DNA of 64,000 nucleotides from contig NZ_BJYA01000011.1 of assembly GCF_007991275.1 (NCBI RefSeq), positions 62,001-126,000 of the forward strand, in the 5' to 3' direction. The position numbers and the translations under genes were made by a program. How positions within the stretch are numbered: the stretch's first letter is position 1; each line of letters starts with the position of its first letter. The notes below the pieces were generated by a model. The model ran no database searches, was not told the DNA's origin, and saw only the letters and a list, made by a program, of their open reading frames with translations. Below, piece after piece: positions 46,721 through 55,720 of this stretch. The stretch is from Alkalibacillus haloalkaliphilus. Lineage in GTDB: Bacteria; Bacillota; Bacilli; Bacillales; Alkalibacillaceae.

Positions 46721-47479
46721 TTACAAATGACGGTGAATCACATCTAGGCCCCCTGTAACTTCAACGACTGTACCTGTGATCATATCAGAGTCTTCATCAC
46801 TTAGATGGGATACAACCCTTGCGATATCTTCACCTGTACCAGGCCTGCCAATCGGTGTTTCTGTTTCAGTAATTTCTCTAGCATTTACAATATCCGCTTC
46901 CTTCATATCATCAACGATTTTTCCTGGAGCGATCATGTTCGCGGTAATTCTATTCTCCGCTTCTTCTAATGCTACTGTCTTCATTAGCGAAGCTAGTCCA
47001 ACTTTAGCTGATGCAAAAGCCGATCGATAAATCCAACCAGAACTATGGTCAACACCTTGAAACCCTAAGAAAACGATTCTACCGTACTGTTGTTTTCTCA
47101 TAATCGGTAAGCAACGCTTCAATAAATAAAACGAAGCATCGAGATTTCCCCTCACCATCTCATTCCACTCTTGGTCTGTATAATCAAACAGTTTTTTTCG
47201 CTCAAATATATACGGACCAGCATTACTAATTAAAGAATCCACACGTCCAAACTTTTCGTATGCTTGATCTACTGCTTCATTAATTGATGATACGTCCATC
47301 GTATCTAACTGAACAATATGTAAACGATGTTGATACTCTGCCAATTCATCTAATAATGCTTCAGCTTTCTCTCGATCACTTCTATATGTAGCTGTTACAC
47401 TATAACCTTTTGTTAATAACGCTTCTGTCATCTTTTTGCCTAAGCCTTTTGTTCCTGCAGTTACAATTGCATGTCTCAT
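46721..47479 (-). CDS. ytkK: SDR-family protein with altered catalytic residues (YtkK-like)
   Basis: This 252-residue Rossmann-fold protein has the SDR nucleotide motif TAGTKGLG near residue 7, SNAGP near 89 and MIAPGKI near 185. The catalytic Tyr of the YxxxK motif is replaced by Phe (FASAK near 154) and the usual catalytic Ser region reads FLGFQG, so both catalytic hydroxyls seem lost while the Lys remains. It may bind NAD(P) without normal reductase chemistry. It lies near ytkL-type genes as does B. subtilis ytkK, annotated as a putative 3-oxoacyl-ACP reductase. GGAGG precedes the ATG. Confidence 0.82.
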   Translation of the reverse strand: MRHAIVTAGTKGLGKKMTEALLTKGYSVTATYRSDREKAEALLDELAEYQHRLHIVQLDTMDVSSINEAVDQAYEKFGRVDSLISNAGPYIFERKKLFDYTDQEWNEMVRGNLDASFYLLKRCLPIMRKQQYGRIVFLGFQGVDHSSGWIYRSAFASAKVGLASLMKTVALEEAENRITANMIAPGKIVDDMKEADIVNAREITETETPIGRPGTGEDIARVVSHLSDEDSDMITGTVVEVTGGLDVIHRHL

Positions 47480-47632
47480 TTAAAGGCCTCCAATCATTCT
47501 TTGCCTACCTTTTTATTTTACCATGATTATTTTGGAAAATGAACGAAACAACTTTAAAGTCTATATTAATATTAGTATGAATATTCAGATAATAATGGTA
47601 CAATACAATTAATTAGACAAGGAGGTGTCTTG

Positions 47633-48082
47633 ATGGCATTTGAATATCATGACATTGTCATTGCGGTAGATGGGTCTAAAGCGTCTGAATATGCTTTCTT
47701 AAAAGCAATCGACATCGCCAAAAGAAACCATGCCAAACTCATTATTTCTCACGTAGTTGACACCCGAGTATACTCAACAATCGAAGCGTACGATCGAAGC
47801 GTTTCTGATCGTGTGCAAAATGATGCTCTTGAACTTTTACGAACTTACCAAACACGAGCTGAAGAAGCTGGCGTCGAAAATGTGGTGACTGACCTTGAAC
47901 ATGGTTCTCCAAAAGTGAAAATTGCTAAAGAAGTTGCTCCACGACATAATGCCGATTTAATTATTTGCGGTGCTACAGGTATGAACACCGTTGAACGTTT
48001 CTTTATTGGCAGTGTTTCTGAACACATTACACGCTATTCAAAGGTTGATGTGTTAGTTATTCGTCCAGAAGATTCTAAATAA
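47633..48082 (+). CDS. universal stress protein (UspA family)
   Basis: This is a single-domain cytosolic USP of 149 residues. The ATP-binding signature is visible in ICGATGMNTVERFFIGSVSEHI (split here, G-x2-G-x9-G-S) near 117, so it is likely an ATP-binding form. The start is ATG at 47633, seven bases after GGAGG; the TTG three bases earlier is in frame but less suitable. An extended -10 (TGGTACAAT, 47596-47604) lies upstream. It is divergent from the SDR gene and convergent with the EcsC gene. Confidence 0.93.
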   Translation: MAFEYHDIVIAVDGSKASEYAFLKAIDIAKRNHAKLIISHVVDTRVYSTIEAYDRSVSDRVQNDALELLRTYQTRAEEAGVENVVTDLEHGSPKVKIAKEVAPRHNADLIICGATGMNTVERFFIGSVSEHITRYSKVDVLVIRPEDSK

Positions 48083-48112
48083 AAAAATGGGGGTGAGATA
48101 CCCCCATTTTTT
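48083..48112. terminator. bidirectional terminator between usp and ecsC-like gene
   Basis: AAAAATGGGGGT (48083-48094) pairs with ACCCCCATTTTT (48100-48111), directly after the usp stop and touching the stop codon of the convergent gene. Confidence 0.92.
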
Positions 48113-48926
48113 AATGATGACGTTCTTGAATAGCTCGATATTGATAAAATCGTTTAGCAAAGTCACTTACACTTTTAGCCGTCTTATAATTGACCGTTGC
48201 ACCAATCCCAACACTAATTAACGGAACACCTTGGAATAGCTTTTTGCGGAACATTAAAATGGCAATTGTCTTAAATACATTTCTTAAAGGTTGCTCAATC
48301 CACGACGAGTTCGTGAGTTGTTTTTCTTGTGACATTAATCGATCATATTGCTCAATATCTCCTTTCAACTCTTCCCAAGCCTCATACTGAAGTCGTTTTG
48401 GTAAGGCACCTGCGTGTAATACTTTAAGAGCTACTACCATTTCAATAGGGTTGTGCATGTTATACCCATAACTCGTTCCTACTAATTGCACTGTTCTCAA
48501 ATTTAACCCGATCATCATCGGTAAGTCGACACCTAGCAATAACCAGCCACCAGCTCCTGTTGCTCCACCTTGAACAAATGAATATACACGATTACGAGCA
48601 ACTTGTTGATCTGATAAGTAGGTTAACTTCTCAATTGATAACTTTCTTAAATCTTCAATTTGTTGAATATCCTCATCATAAGTTCTGCCGACTTGTAGAA
48701 TACGGTTGTAAGCTTCAGCTTGTGCATTAGTCCCTTGTAAAAACGTATACGTATACAAAAGCCATTGATCAATACTTTCAAAAAACTTACGTTGAACCGG
48801 TTTCGGTAACTTATTAAACTGATCTTGCACCCACAGTTCATACACTTTTTCAAAATCATTTGATACATAGGAAGACACTTCACGTTCCCAACGTTCGATC
48901 TCCTTTAAGACGCGTTCCTCTCCCAT
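48111..48926 (-). CDS. EcsC family protein
   Basis: This protein of 271 residues matches the EcsC family: a helical N-terminal half, then GGATGAGGWLLLGVDLPMMIG near 128-148 and LRTVQLVGTSYGYN, which may associate with membranes. EcsC family members are of unknown biochemical role; the Bacillus EcsC lies with an ABC exporter, but no ABC genes are here. It precedes ytxK-side genes on the minus strand: ytxK ends 16 bases upstream of its ATG, suggesting one transcript. Confidence 0.85.
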   Translation of the reverse strand: MGEERVLKEIERWEREVSSYVSNDFEKVYELWVQDQFNKLPKPVQRKFFESIDQWLLYTYTFLQGTNAQAEAYNRILQVGRTYDEDIQQIEDLRKLSIEKLTYLSDQQVARNRVYSFVQGGATGAGGWLLLGVDLPMMIGLNLRTVQLVGTSYGYNMHNPIEMVVALKVLHAGALPKRLQYEAWEELKGDIEQYDRLMSQEKQLTNSSWIEQPLRNVFKTIAILMFRKKLFQGVPLISVGIGATVNYKTAKSVSDFAKRFYQYRAIQERHH

Positions 48927-48941
48927 TAAAACACGGCTCCT

Positions 48942-49922
48942 TTATCGGTCATTCTTAAACCACTGATCGATTTGTTTAATAACATTGTTCGTTGCATGAA
49001 CATCTTTAAATGAAGGTAGTTGTGCTAGCATGACTTTCTTCGGATCTCTTGTACCTTCACCCTTCTTTTGTAACACTAATATGCTTCTTGAGAATTTTTC
49101 ATCTTTAAACATTGTTTTCGGCAATTCTAACACACCAACAATGTGAACTTGATCTTTTAAGAAGGCCTGTAGTTGCTCTTTCTGTTCACTTTCAAAAAGA
49201 AAGCTAGGTACAACAAAGAATAAGTACCCTCCTTCTTTAATATACTTTACACTTTGTTCTATAAATAAATGGTGTGCAAAAGAATGTCCTTCTTCTGCTT
49301 TTAACTCGTAAGAACTTGCCGTTTGGTCATCAGGATAATAGCCAACTGGTAAATCAGATGCTACAACATCTACTGGCTCTAAAAGGATTGGTTTCAAGCT
49401 ATCTTGATGGAAATATTCAATCTGACGTTCTTGTAAATTCGTATTATTAAATGCTAAGCGAATTAAGGTAGGATCCACTTCACTTCCGTAAGTATCTACA
49501 GTTAAGTGTTCTTGTTGATTTAAAATGGTCAGTAACAGATTACTCGAACCACAAGCAGGGTCAAATAAACGATATGACTGTTCCCCTTCTAAGAACTTAT
49601 TAATAAGATAGCCAACAAATACGCCAATTGTATCAGGAGTAATATAGTGGTGCTGTTGAGTAGCACCTTTCATTCCTTTTAAAATAGCTAACTGCATCGC
49701 TTTACGTCTAGCTTCACGATCATACTGATTAAATTGTATTTGATTGACCTTATCTGTTAACTGCTTTTGATAAGTCGGTTCAAGGTCTTCAGGGACCTGT
49801 TGTTCAAATAATAAATTACTACTCGCTATTAATGCTTCGATATAAGGTGTGTTTTCTTCCTGCTCAATGATTGTACTTGTTTCATCTAACCAATTGAACA
49901 ACTCGTTTATTTGTTGCTCCAT
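48942..49922 (-). CDS. ytxK: YtxK: class I SAM-dependent methyltransferase (N6-adenine DNA MTase-like)
   Basis: The 326-residue protein has a helical N-domain and a Rossmann methyltransferase core with the SAM motif LFDPACGSSNLLLTIL near 120 and acidic GSEVDPTL near 146. The catalytic motif IV reads SDLPVGYYP instead of the N/DPPY/F of active N6-adenine methyltransferases. No restriction or specificity gene is adjacent. In B. subtilis ytxK lies between ackA and tpx; here it lies between an EcsC gene and ytfJ and tpx is absent. ATG at 49920-49922 with GGAGG seven bases upstream is chosen over a preceding TTG. Confidence 0.9.
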   Translation of the reverse strand: MEQQINELFNWLDETSTIIEQEENTPYIEALIASSNLLFEQQVPEDLEPTYQKQLTDKVNQIQFNQYDREARRKAMQLAILKGMKGATQQHHYITPDTIGVFVGYLINKFLEGEQSYRLFDPACGSSNLLLTILNQQEHLTVDTYGSEVDPTLIRLAFNNTNLQERQIEYFHQDSLKPILLEPVDVVASDLPVGYYPDDQTASSYELKAEEGHSFAHHLFIEQSVKYIKEGGYLFFVVPSFLFESEQKEQLQAFLKDQVHIVGVLELPKTMFKDEKFSRSILVLQKKGEGTRDPKKVMLAQLPSFKDVHATNNVIKQIDQWFKNDR

Positions 49923-49996
49923 CAAAGTCCCTCCGTCACTATTTTATACACTATTCATTTTAGCAAACTTGTCGGGACTATGATAGTTTCAGCGCT

Positions 49997-50428
49997 TTAG
50001 TCAGGCGTATTTGTTGTTCCATAATGGTTTGTATGTTTGTTCTGCTGGACCATATGTTGAATTTTCTCAACTGCTTGAGGCGCTAAATCAATTAACTTCT
50101 CAACAATATGAGTCCCTTCATCTAGATGCACCATTTTTACATCGTGTGATCTGACAATTAAAAAAGCAATTGGTGTAATAGATACACCACCGCCAGCACC
50201 TCCACCGTAAGGCATATTAGACTGCGATGAATCGTCATGGTTTCCTCCTGAGTTATTAAATTCACTACCACCAGAAGCAAAACCGAAACCGACTTTAGAT
50301 ACGGTCAAAATAACCGCAGATTTGTCTGGTGTTTCAATTGGATCTCCAATGATTGTATTGACATCAATCATTTCTTTTAAGTTTTCCATTGCTGTTTCCA
50401 TCATATTATGAATTGGATGCTCGCTCAT
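49997..50428 (-). CDS. ytfJ: sporulation protein YtfJ (GerW family)
   Basis: GerW/YtfJ is a forespore protein required for normal germination in Bacillus. The 143-residue product shows the N-terminal HPIHNMMETAMENLKEMIDV, the TVSKVGFGFASGGSEF motif, a Gly-rich middle (GGGAGGGVSITPIAF) and a C-terminal helix. The ATG at 50426-50428, seven bases after AGGTGG, is preferred over an ATG two codons earlier. Its start overlaps the 3' end of ytfI, implying coupling. Confidence 0.94.
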   Translation of the reverse strand: MSEHPIHNMMETAMENLKEMIDVNTIIGDPIETPDKSAVILTVSKVGFGFASGGSEFNNSGGNHDDSSQSNMPYGGGAGGGVSITPIAFLIVRSHDVKMVHLDEGTHIVEKLIDLAPQAVEKIQHMVQQNKHTNHYGTTNTPD

Positions 50429-51068
50429 TTCCATTCCACCTCTTTAATTTTTGATATTGCCACGCTATAGATAACGCATTACGCATAATTTGACCGATTC
50501 TGATTGATAATATGCATTCCAGCTCGGACTGAAGGGTCGGTTTTTGATAATTTGGTCTAACTTCAAATTCGGGATTATAATCACTTTGCATTAGAACAAC
50601 CATCCAGTGACATCCCATACTTTTTAATGAATAAGCTGTCCCAACTAGAACAGCTGTTTGATTAGCTGCTTTAACACCTAATTCACTCACCCACTTAAAG
50701 TGGTGTAATCGGAAGGCTCTAACAACATTTAACACGTGTGGTACAACATCTCTTGTAGTATCAAATACTTTTTGTATGATGTGATATTGTTCTTCCATGT
50801 ATTGAGGGGTGTAATGTTTCTCTTTATCTGGGACTTGATGATTTAACATTTCATCTTTTTCTACAATATCTAATGACAAATCACTGTTAAGGTCTATAAC
50901 TGGTATAGATCGACGAAACACTTTTATGTTCATCCATTTTACAGTTATAAAGATGTCATTCTGCTTGTTCGCATATGTAGCCATCAATTCAACGGTTACT
51001 TTGCTAAACAGAATAAAAATAATCGTAATTAATATAATGACTAGTATACCCCCAACAATAACCAACAA
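50406..51068 (-). CDS. ytfI: DUF2953 membrane-anchored protein (YtfI)
   Basis: This 220-residue protein has an N-terminal transmembrane helix (2-22) and a DUF2953 domain. The family is sporulation-linked by its constant pairing with ytfJ. The start is a TTG at or near 51066-51068; two adjacent TTG codons follow GGTAGGTG and I cannot choose firmly. The last 23 bases overlap ytfJ. Confidence 0.87.
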   Translation of the reverse strand: MLVIVGGILVIILITIIFILFSKVTVELMATYANKQNDIFITVKWMNIKVFRRSIPVIDLNSDLSLDIVEKDEMLNHQVPDKEKHYTPQYMEEQYHIIQKVFDTTRDVVPHVLNVVRAFRLHHFKWVSELGVKAANQTAVLVGTAYSLKSMGCHWMVVLMQSDYNPEFEVRPNYQKPTLQSELECILSIRIGQIMRNALSIAWQYQKLKRWNGNERASNS

Positions 51069-51155
51069 AATTCACCTACCTTCTAGTTTTATATTCAGCT
51101 TAAATTGGTAAATTATACATATGATTTTTTTGTGACAGTCTAATCTCAATTAAAA

Positions 51156-51185
51156 ACCCTTTCAGCTAATTACAGCTAAAAGGGT
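51156..51185 (-). terminator. amidohydrolase terminator
   Basis: ACCCTTTTAGCT (51174-51185, minus strand) pairs with AGCTGAAAGGGT (51156-51167) with one mismatch, followed by TTTTTAATTG. Confidence 0.82.
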
Positions 51186-51208
51186 AACAATACTTAAATT
51201 ATATTAAT

Positions 51209-52810
51209 TTATTTTATATTTACTGCTTGATCGTCATAAACTACTCTTCCATTGACAATAGTTTGATTTACTTTTATCTCATCAAGTTTTGACTTCTCAA
51301 CTTCAAACGGATCTTTGTCTAACACTACGAAATCTGCAAAATGTCCTGGACTAATCTTGCCTTGAACATGATCTTTATTTATTACTTTCGCTGGATTCAC
51401 AGTATAAAGTTTAATCGCCTCGTAAACAGATAACGACTCATCTTCTAAGTAGACATTACCATCGAACATTGAACGACGATTAACTGATGCAGCAATTCCG
51501 TTTATCGGATTTACTTCTTCAATAGGAGCATCAGATCCACCTGCACATAATATTCCTTCTTCTAAGTAAGTTTTCCAAGCATACGAAGTTTTGATCAATG
51601 AGTAACCAACTCTTTCAATTGCCCATGGAAAATCAGAAGACACAAATGTTGGCTGGATATCAATAACAATAGGTAGCTGCTTCATACGTTCTATAAGATC
51701 TGAACGCATTATTTGTGCGTGAATTATTCGATCTTTTAAGCCTTGTTTAGGAGGATTAGCTGCAATGGCATTTAACACTTTCTCTGTTGCCAAATCTCCT
51801 ATAACATGAACAGCTACGGCCATGTCATAACTTCTTGCTTGTTGAATCAGCTTGTCTAAATCTTCATCAGAATGAATCGCTACGCCATTTGTTGATTGAT
51901 CATCATGATAAGCTTGAGAAAGAAGTGCAGTCCTTCCTCCTAATGCTCCATCAACAAACAATTTCATAGCCCCAAATTCTAACCAATCATCAGTAGTATG
52001 ACCCTTTCCTTGATCTTCAACATAATCCTCTACAATCTCATGATGGACTAGTAAATGGGCACGGAAACGCTGATCCTTTTCAACAGTATTTTGAAAAGCC
52101 TGTACTGTTTTTTCATACCCACCATAATAGCTTAAGTCCTCACTATGACCGCTGACTAAACCATATGATAATAAATCATCAACCGAAGCATTGATTGCAC
52201 GCTCTAAATAGGCTTGGTCTGGTTCAGGCATTGCTTCTTTTAACAATTCTTGAGCTTGGTCATGAAAATAGCCTGTCAACCGTCCTTGGTCATCCTTTTC
52301 GATTACACCACCATCAGGTTCTTCAGTCAGTTCATCAATCCCTGCAAGCTCCATTGCTCTACTATTTGCTACCATTGCATGACGACAAACACGTGTTAAA
52401 ATGACTGGATGATTTGGACAAATAGCGTCTAATTCATCACGATGAATCACGTCCGGTTCTTCCCAATTGTTTTCATTGAACCCTTCTGCAATCAACCATT
52501 TATGATCGGCTAATGATCGGGAATATTCCTCTACTTTATTAATAAGTTCTTCTCTTGATTGAGCATATGTAATATCTAACCGAATTAAACGCTCACCATG
52601 TCCTATAATATGTAAATGACTATCGATGAATCCGGGCAGCATAACACCATCAAAATACACTTGCTCTGTAACCTTTTCTTTATACTGGTCCATCAATTGA
52701 TCAACTGTGCCTACATCAGCAATTTTTCCATTAACTTCATAGATAGCTTCAACACTTTCCCCTTCACGATTCATTGTATAGATTGTACCACCATACCAAA
52801 TTTTCCCCAT
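51209..52810 (-). CDS. amidohydrolase, YtcJ-like
   Basis: This metal-dependent amidohydrolase of 533 residues belongs to the amidohydrolase_3 group. Metal-binding marks are DSHLHIIGHGE near 54, HAMVANSRAMELAG near 140, HVIGDLATEKVL near 330 and the final Asp in CAGGSDAPIEEVNP near 455. Substrate is unknown; such proteins act on amides, cyclic imides or N-acyl amino acids. The ATG at 52808-52810 has GGAGG seven bases upstream; an ATG eight codons earlier is in frame. It is monocistronic, with a terminator before ytfI and a spore-protein terminator upstream. Confidence 0.9.
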   Translation of the reverse strand: MGKIWYGGTIYTMNREGESVEAIYEVNGKIADVGTVDQLMDQYKEKVTEQVYFDGVMLPGFIDSHLHIIGHGERLIRLDITYAQSREELINKVEEYSRSLADHKWLIAEGFNENNWEEPDVIHRDELDAICPNHPVILTRVCRHAMVANSRAMELAGIDELTEEPDGGVIEKDDQGRLTGYFHDQAQELLKEAMPEPDQAYLERAINASVDDLLSYGLVSGHSEDLSYYGGYEKTVQAFQNTVEKDQRFRAHLLVHHEIVEDYVEDQGKGHTTDDWLEFGAMKLFVDGALGGRTALLSQAYHDDQSTNGVAIHSDEDLDKLIQQARSYDMAVAVHVIGDLATEKVLNAIAANPPKQGLKDRIIHAQIMRSDLIERMKQLPIVIDIQPTFVSSDFPWAIERVGYSLIKTSYAWKTYLEEGILCAGGSDAPIEEVNPINGIAASVNRRSMFDGNVYLEDESLSVYEAIKLYTVNPAKVINKDHVQGKISPGHFADFVVLDKDPFEVEKSKLDEIKVNQTIVNGRVVYDDQAVNIK

Positions 52811-52841
52811 ATTAAGTCCTCCCATTTTAGACATATGAAAA

Positions 52842-52862
52842 GGGCAGCTTGATTGACTGCCC
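52842..52862 (-). terminator. terminator of the small acid-soluble spore protein gene
   Basis: GGGCAG (52857-52862, minus strand) pairs with CTGCCC (52842-52847), followed by TTTTC. The stem is short. Confidence 0.55.
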
Positions 52863-52982
52863 CCTCCACCATTCTATACCGGCTGTAAAAACATACACTT
52901 TTAAATCTAAAAGTTGTGATCATCGTTTTTACAACTGATTAGAATGTCATAAAGCTTCAATTCACTATTTATTGTTTTCTAC

Positions 52983-53171
52983 TTAGTGCATTTGCTGTTG
53001 CGCTTGTTGTACTAAACGCTTTGTAATCTCGCCACCTACAGAACCGTTAGAACGAGATGTAGAATCTGGACCTAGTTGTACACCAAATTCTTGAGCGATC
53101 TCAGTTTTCATTTGGTCTAATGCAGCTTGTACGCCTGGTACTACTAAGTTGTTAGAGTTGTTGTTAGCCAT
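52983..53171 (-). CDS. alpha/beta-type small acid-soluble spore protein
   Basis: This SASP coats DNA in the dormant spore and directs spore photoproduct formation on UV, later repaired by SplB. The 62 residues show the family pattern [24 protein letters not shown], the GPR cleavage region within it ([13 protein letters not shown]) and [21 protein letters not shown]. The ATG at 53169-53171 follows GGAGGTG. A sigma-G-like promoter lies 20 bases farther upstream. In B. subtilis sspA is next to thiI, as here. Confidence 0.96.
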   Translation of the reverse strand: MANNNSNNLVVPGVQAALDQMKTEIAQEFGVQLGPDSTSRSNGSVGGEITKRLVQQAQQQMH

Positions 53172-53192
53172 TTCTTTCACCTCCTCGTTAAC

Positions 53193-53222
53193 TATTTTGA
53201 GATAACTAGGGGTGATTCATAC
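53193..53222 (-). promoter_or_regulatory. sigma-G-like promoter of the spore protein gene
   Basis: GTATG (53218-53222), an 18-base spacer and CAAAATA (53193-53199) on the minus strand; the -35 fits gHATR and the -10 matches CATnhTA at most positions. Confidence 0.55.
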
Positions 53223-53249
53223 AATGCAAATCATGGAAGTTTTACAAGC

Positions 53250-54452
53250 CTATAATAACTCGTCAAATTCGCTTTCCTGACTTGGATTCGATGGACTAAA
53301 CATAACCGTTTCTGTACCTTCAACAGCTTTTGCGATATCGTCGGTAAAATCAATCGGGGCTTCAAATTGATTTACTTTTTCACGTTTTGGTCTCGTTTTA
53401 GGTTGTTTAGGTACAAAAATTGTACAACAATCTTCATATGGTCGGATCGAAATCTCATACGTTTCAATTTCTTTTGATATATCAATTATATCCGATTTAT
53501 CCATAGCAACTAACGGCCTAATAATAGGGTAATTCGTTACTTCGTTGATTGTATGCATACTTTCCATCGTTTGGCTGGCAACTTGACCTAAACTTTCTCC
53601 TGTTGTCAGTGATAAAATCTCTTCTTTTTGAGCAATTTGTTCACTTATACGTAACATGAGACGCCTCATAATCGTCATGCCATAGTTTTCAGGTGCCTCT
53701 TTAAAGATTTTTTGTTGTACTTCAGTGAATGGAACTAAGTGTAATTTCACTTCTCCACCAAATTTAGTTAACGTTTGAGCTAAGTCTTCAACCTTTTGTT
53801 TAGCACGCTCAGATGTGAATGGAGGAGAATGGAAGTGAATCGCTTCTATTTTCACGCCACGCTTCATCGTTAAATAACCTGCTACAGGACTATCAATCCC
53901 ACCTGACATTAATAATAACGATTTACCAGTAGAACCTACAGGTAAACCACCTTTACCAGGAATATTGCGCGCAGTAATATAAGTGGCATCATGACGAATT
54001 TCCACTCTAATCTCTACATCAGGCTCACGAACATTTACTGTCCATTCCTCTGAGTTTCTTAATAGATGTCCACCTAAAATTTGATTCATTTCTTGAGAAC
54101 GAACCGGGAAATCTTTATTTGATCTCTTACAAGTGATCTTAAAGGTTTGCCCATTTTCTAACCTTAAGGCTTCCAAAGCAGCTTCTTTTATTTTTTCTTC
54201 ATCATTTACTACCTTCATAGCAAGGCTAAATGACTGAATCCCAAATATATCTTTACACTTATCAACTATTGGATCAGGATCACGCCCATCTAACAAAATG
54301 TACATGTGATCGCGTTTACCTTTAATTGATAAATCTGGGTAGTCTTTCAACGCCCTTTGAACGTTAGAACGTAGTGTATTGATAAAGAACTTTTGATTCT
54401 TTCCTTTTAATGCTAGTTCACCGTATCTAATTAAAATGTGATCGTATTTCAT
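53250..54452 (-). CDS. thiI: tRNA 4-thiouridine/thiamine sulfurtransferase ThiI
   Basis: ThiI transfers sulfur to tRNA U8 and feeds thiamine synthesis. It has an N-terminal ferredoxin-like/THUMP region (1-165) and an ATP PP-loop domain with LLMSGGIDSPVAGYL near 182. The 400-residue form lacks the C-terminal rhodanese domain of E. coli ThiI, as usual in Bacillus. It starts four bases after the desulfurase, so sulfur is probably passed from that enzyme. GGGG precedes the ATG by seven bases. Confidence 0.96.
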   Translation of the reverse strand: MKYDHILIRYGELALKGKNQKFFINTLRSNVQRALKDYPDLSIKGKRDHMYILLDGRDPDPIVDKCKDIFGIQSFSLAMKVVNDEEKIKEAALEALRLENGQTFKITCKRSNKDFPVRSQEMNQILGGHLLRNSEEWTVNVREPDVEIRVEIRHDATYITARNIPGKGGLPVGSTGKSLLLMSGGIDSPVAGYLTMKRGVKIEAIHFHSPPFTSERAKQKVEDLAQTLTKFGGEVKLHLVPFTEVQQKIFKEAPENYGMTIMRRLMLRISEQIAQKEEILSLTTGESLGQVASQTMESMHTINEVTNYPIIRPLVAMDKSDIIDISKEIETYEISIRPYEDCCTIFVPKQPKTRPKREKVNQFEAPIDFTDDIAKAVEGTETVMFSPSNPSQESEFDELL

Positions 54453-54456
54453 ATTA

Positions 54457-55593
54457 TTACCCCATTACTTTTTCATACTTGGACATAATCTTTTTAAAAG
54501 CAGAAATAAAAGCATTAATATCATCTTGGCTTTGATTAGCATTCATGCTTACTCTAACTGCTGCTGAAGCATCTTCATCTGTTTTCCCACATGCTTTTAA
54601 AACATGGCTAGCTTCATTTTGACGGGAAGAACAAGCTGACTTCGTTGAAACAACTACCCCTTCATCACTAAAAGCATGGATTAACACTTCTGGTTTAAAG
54701 TTTTGAACAGAAAAGTTTAAAATATGATGTGCGCCGTGTTTTGGAGAATTAATTGTAACTTGAAGATAATTCTTAAGCTCTTCTCTTATAGTTTGATTTA
54801 ATTCTTGAAGTTGATGATAGTTTTTTTGTTCTTCCAATGCTAAACGGATCGCCTTAGCTAAGGAGACTGCATTAGCTACATTTTCCGTCCCAGGTCGAAC
54901 ACGATCTTCTTGAGCGCCACCATGTTGTAATGGTGATAGGCTGATATGTTGCTTTTTTATTAAGCACGCAGAACCTTTAAGTCCATGAATTTTATGACCT
55001 GAAATTGTTATTAAATCGATTCCTTTATGACCATAAGGGATCGTAATTTTACCAAAACCTTGAACATGGTCAACGTGAAATAACACAGTAGGATATTGTT
55101 CAACTATTTCAGCTAGTTTCTCTATTGGTTGAACACTTCCAATTTCATTATTCACATGCATAATTGTAATTAAAATAGTGTCTGGACGAATCGCCTCTTT
55201 AACATCATTTACTGACACTTCACCCTTGTCGTTTACTGGCAAATAAGTAATCTCATAACCCATTTGCTCAAGATGGCGACAAGTTTCTAATACTGATGGG
55301 TGTTCAATTTGAGTCGTAATTATGTGTTTTCCACGATTTTTATATTGTTCTGCTACGCCTTTGATTGCTAAATTATTACTTTCAGTGCCCCCTGAAGTGA
55401 AGACAACCTCTTGTGATCCAACTCCTAATAAGTCAGCTATTTGTTGACGTGATTTTGTTAACAAGTCTTCTACTTGACCACCCATTCGATGAATTGATGA
55501 AGGGTTTGCAAAATATTTCGAAGACACGGTGTGAAACGTCTTTAAAACATCTTCATGAGGTTTTGTAGTAGCACTATTGTCTAAATATATCAT
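54457..55593 (-). CDS. nifZ: cysteine desulfurase (NifZ/IscS-like, ThiI partner)
   Basis: This class V PLP enzyme of 378 residues removes sulfur from cysteine to give alanine. The PLP lysine is in TISGHKIHGLKG near 206 and the persulfide-forming cysteine in STKSACSSRQNEASHVL near 326. PLP phosphate contacts include TSGGTESNNLAIKG. In B. subtilis NifZ feeds ThiI for 4-thiouridine; the tight nifZ-thiI pair here supports the same job. Confidence 0.94.
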   Translation of the reverse strand: MIYLDNSATTKPHEDVLKTFHTVSSKYFANPSSIHRMGGQVEDLLTKSRQQIADLLGVGSQEVVFTSGGTESNNLAIKGVAEQYKNRGKHIITTQIEHPSVLETCRHLEQMGYEITYLPVNDKGEVSVNDVKEAIRPDTILITIMHVNNEIGSVQPIEKLAEIVEQYPTVLFHVDHVQGFGKITIPYGHKGIDLITISGHKIHGLKGSACLIKKQHISLSPLQHGGAQEDRVRPGTENVANAVSLAKAIRLALEEQKNYHQLQELNQTIREELKNYLQVTINSPKHGAHHILNFSVQNFKPEVLIHAFSDEGVVVSTKSACSSRQNEASHVLKACGKTDEDASAAVRVSMNANQSQDDINAFISAFKKIMSKYEKVMG

Positions 55594-55677
55594 CGGTTCG
55601 ATAAACCCCTTTTAGTCAGTATCCATCGAGTAATCATACCATAATAAAGGATTAATATTCAATTAATTGGTAGGTGT

Positions 55678-55720
55678 AAAAAGATGAAGCCACCTCTTAA
55701 AATTCTGAGACGGCTTCATC
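55678..55720 (-). terminator. terminator overlapping the 3' end of the 123-residue gene
   Basis: GATGAAGCC (55712-55720, minus strand, encoding Asp-Glu-Ala) pairs with GGCTTCATC (55683-55691), followed by TTTTT. The stop codon (55697-55699) lies between the arms. Confidence 0.87.
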
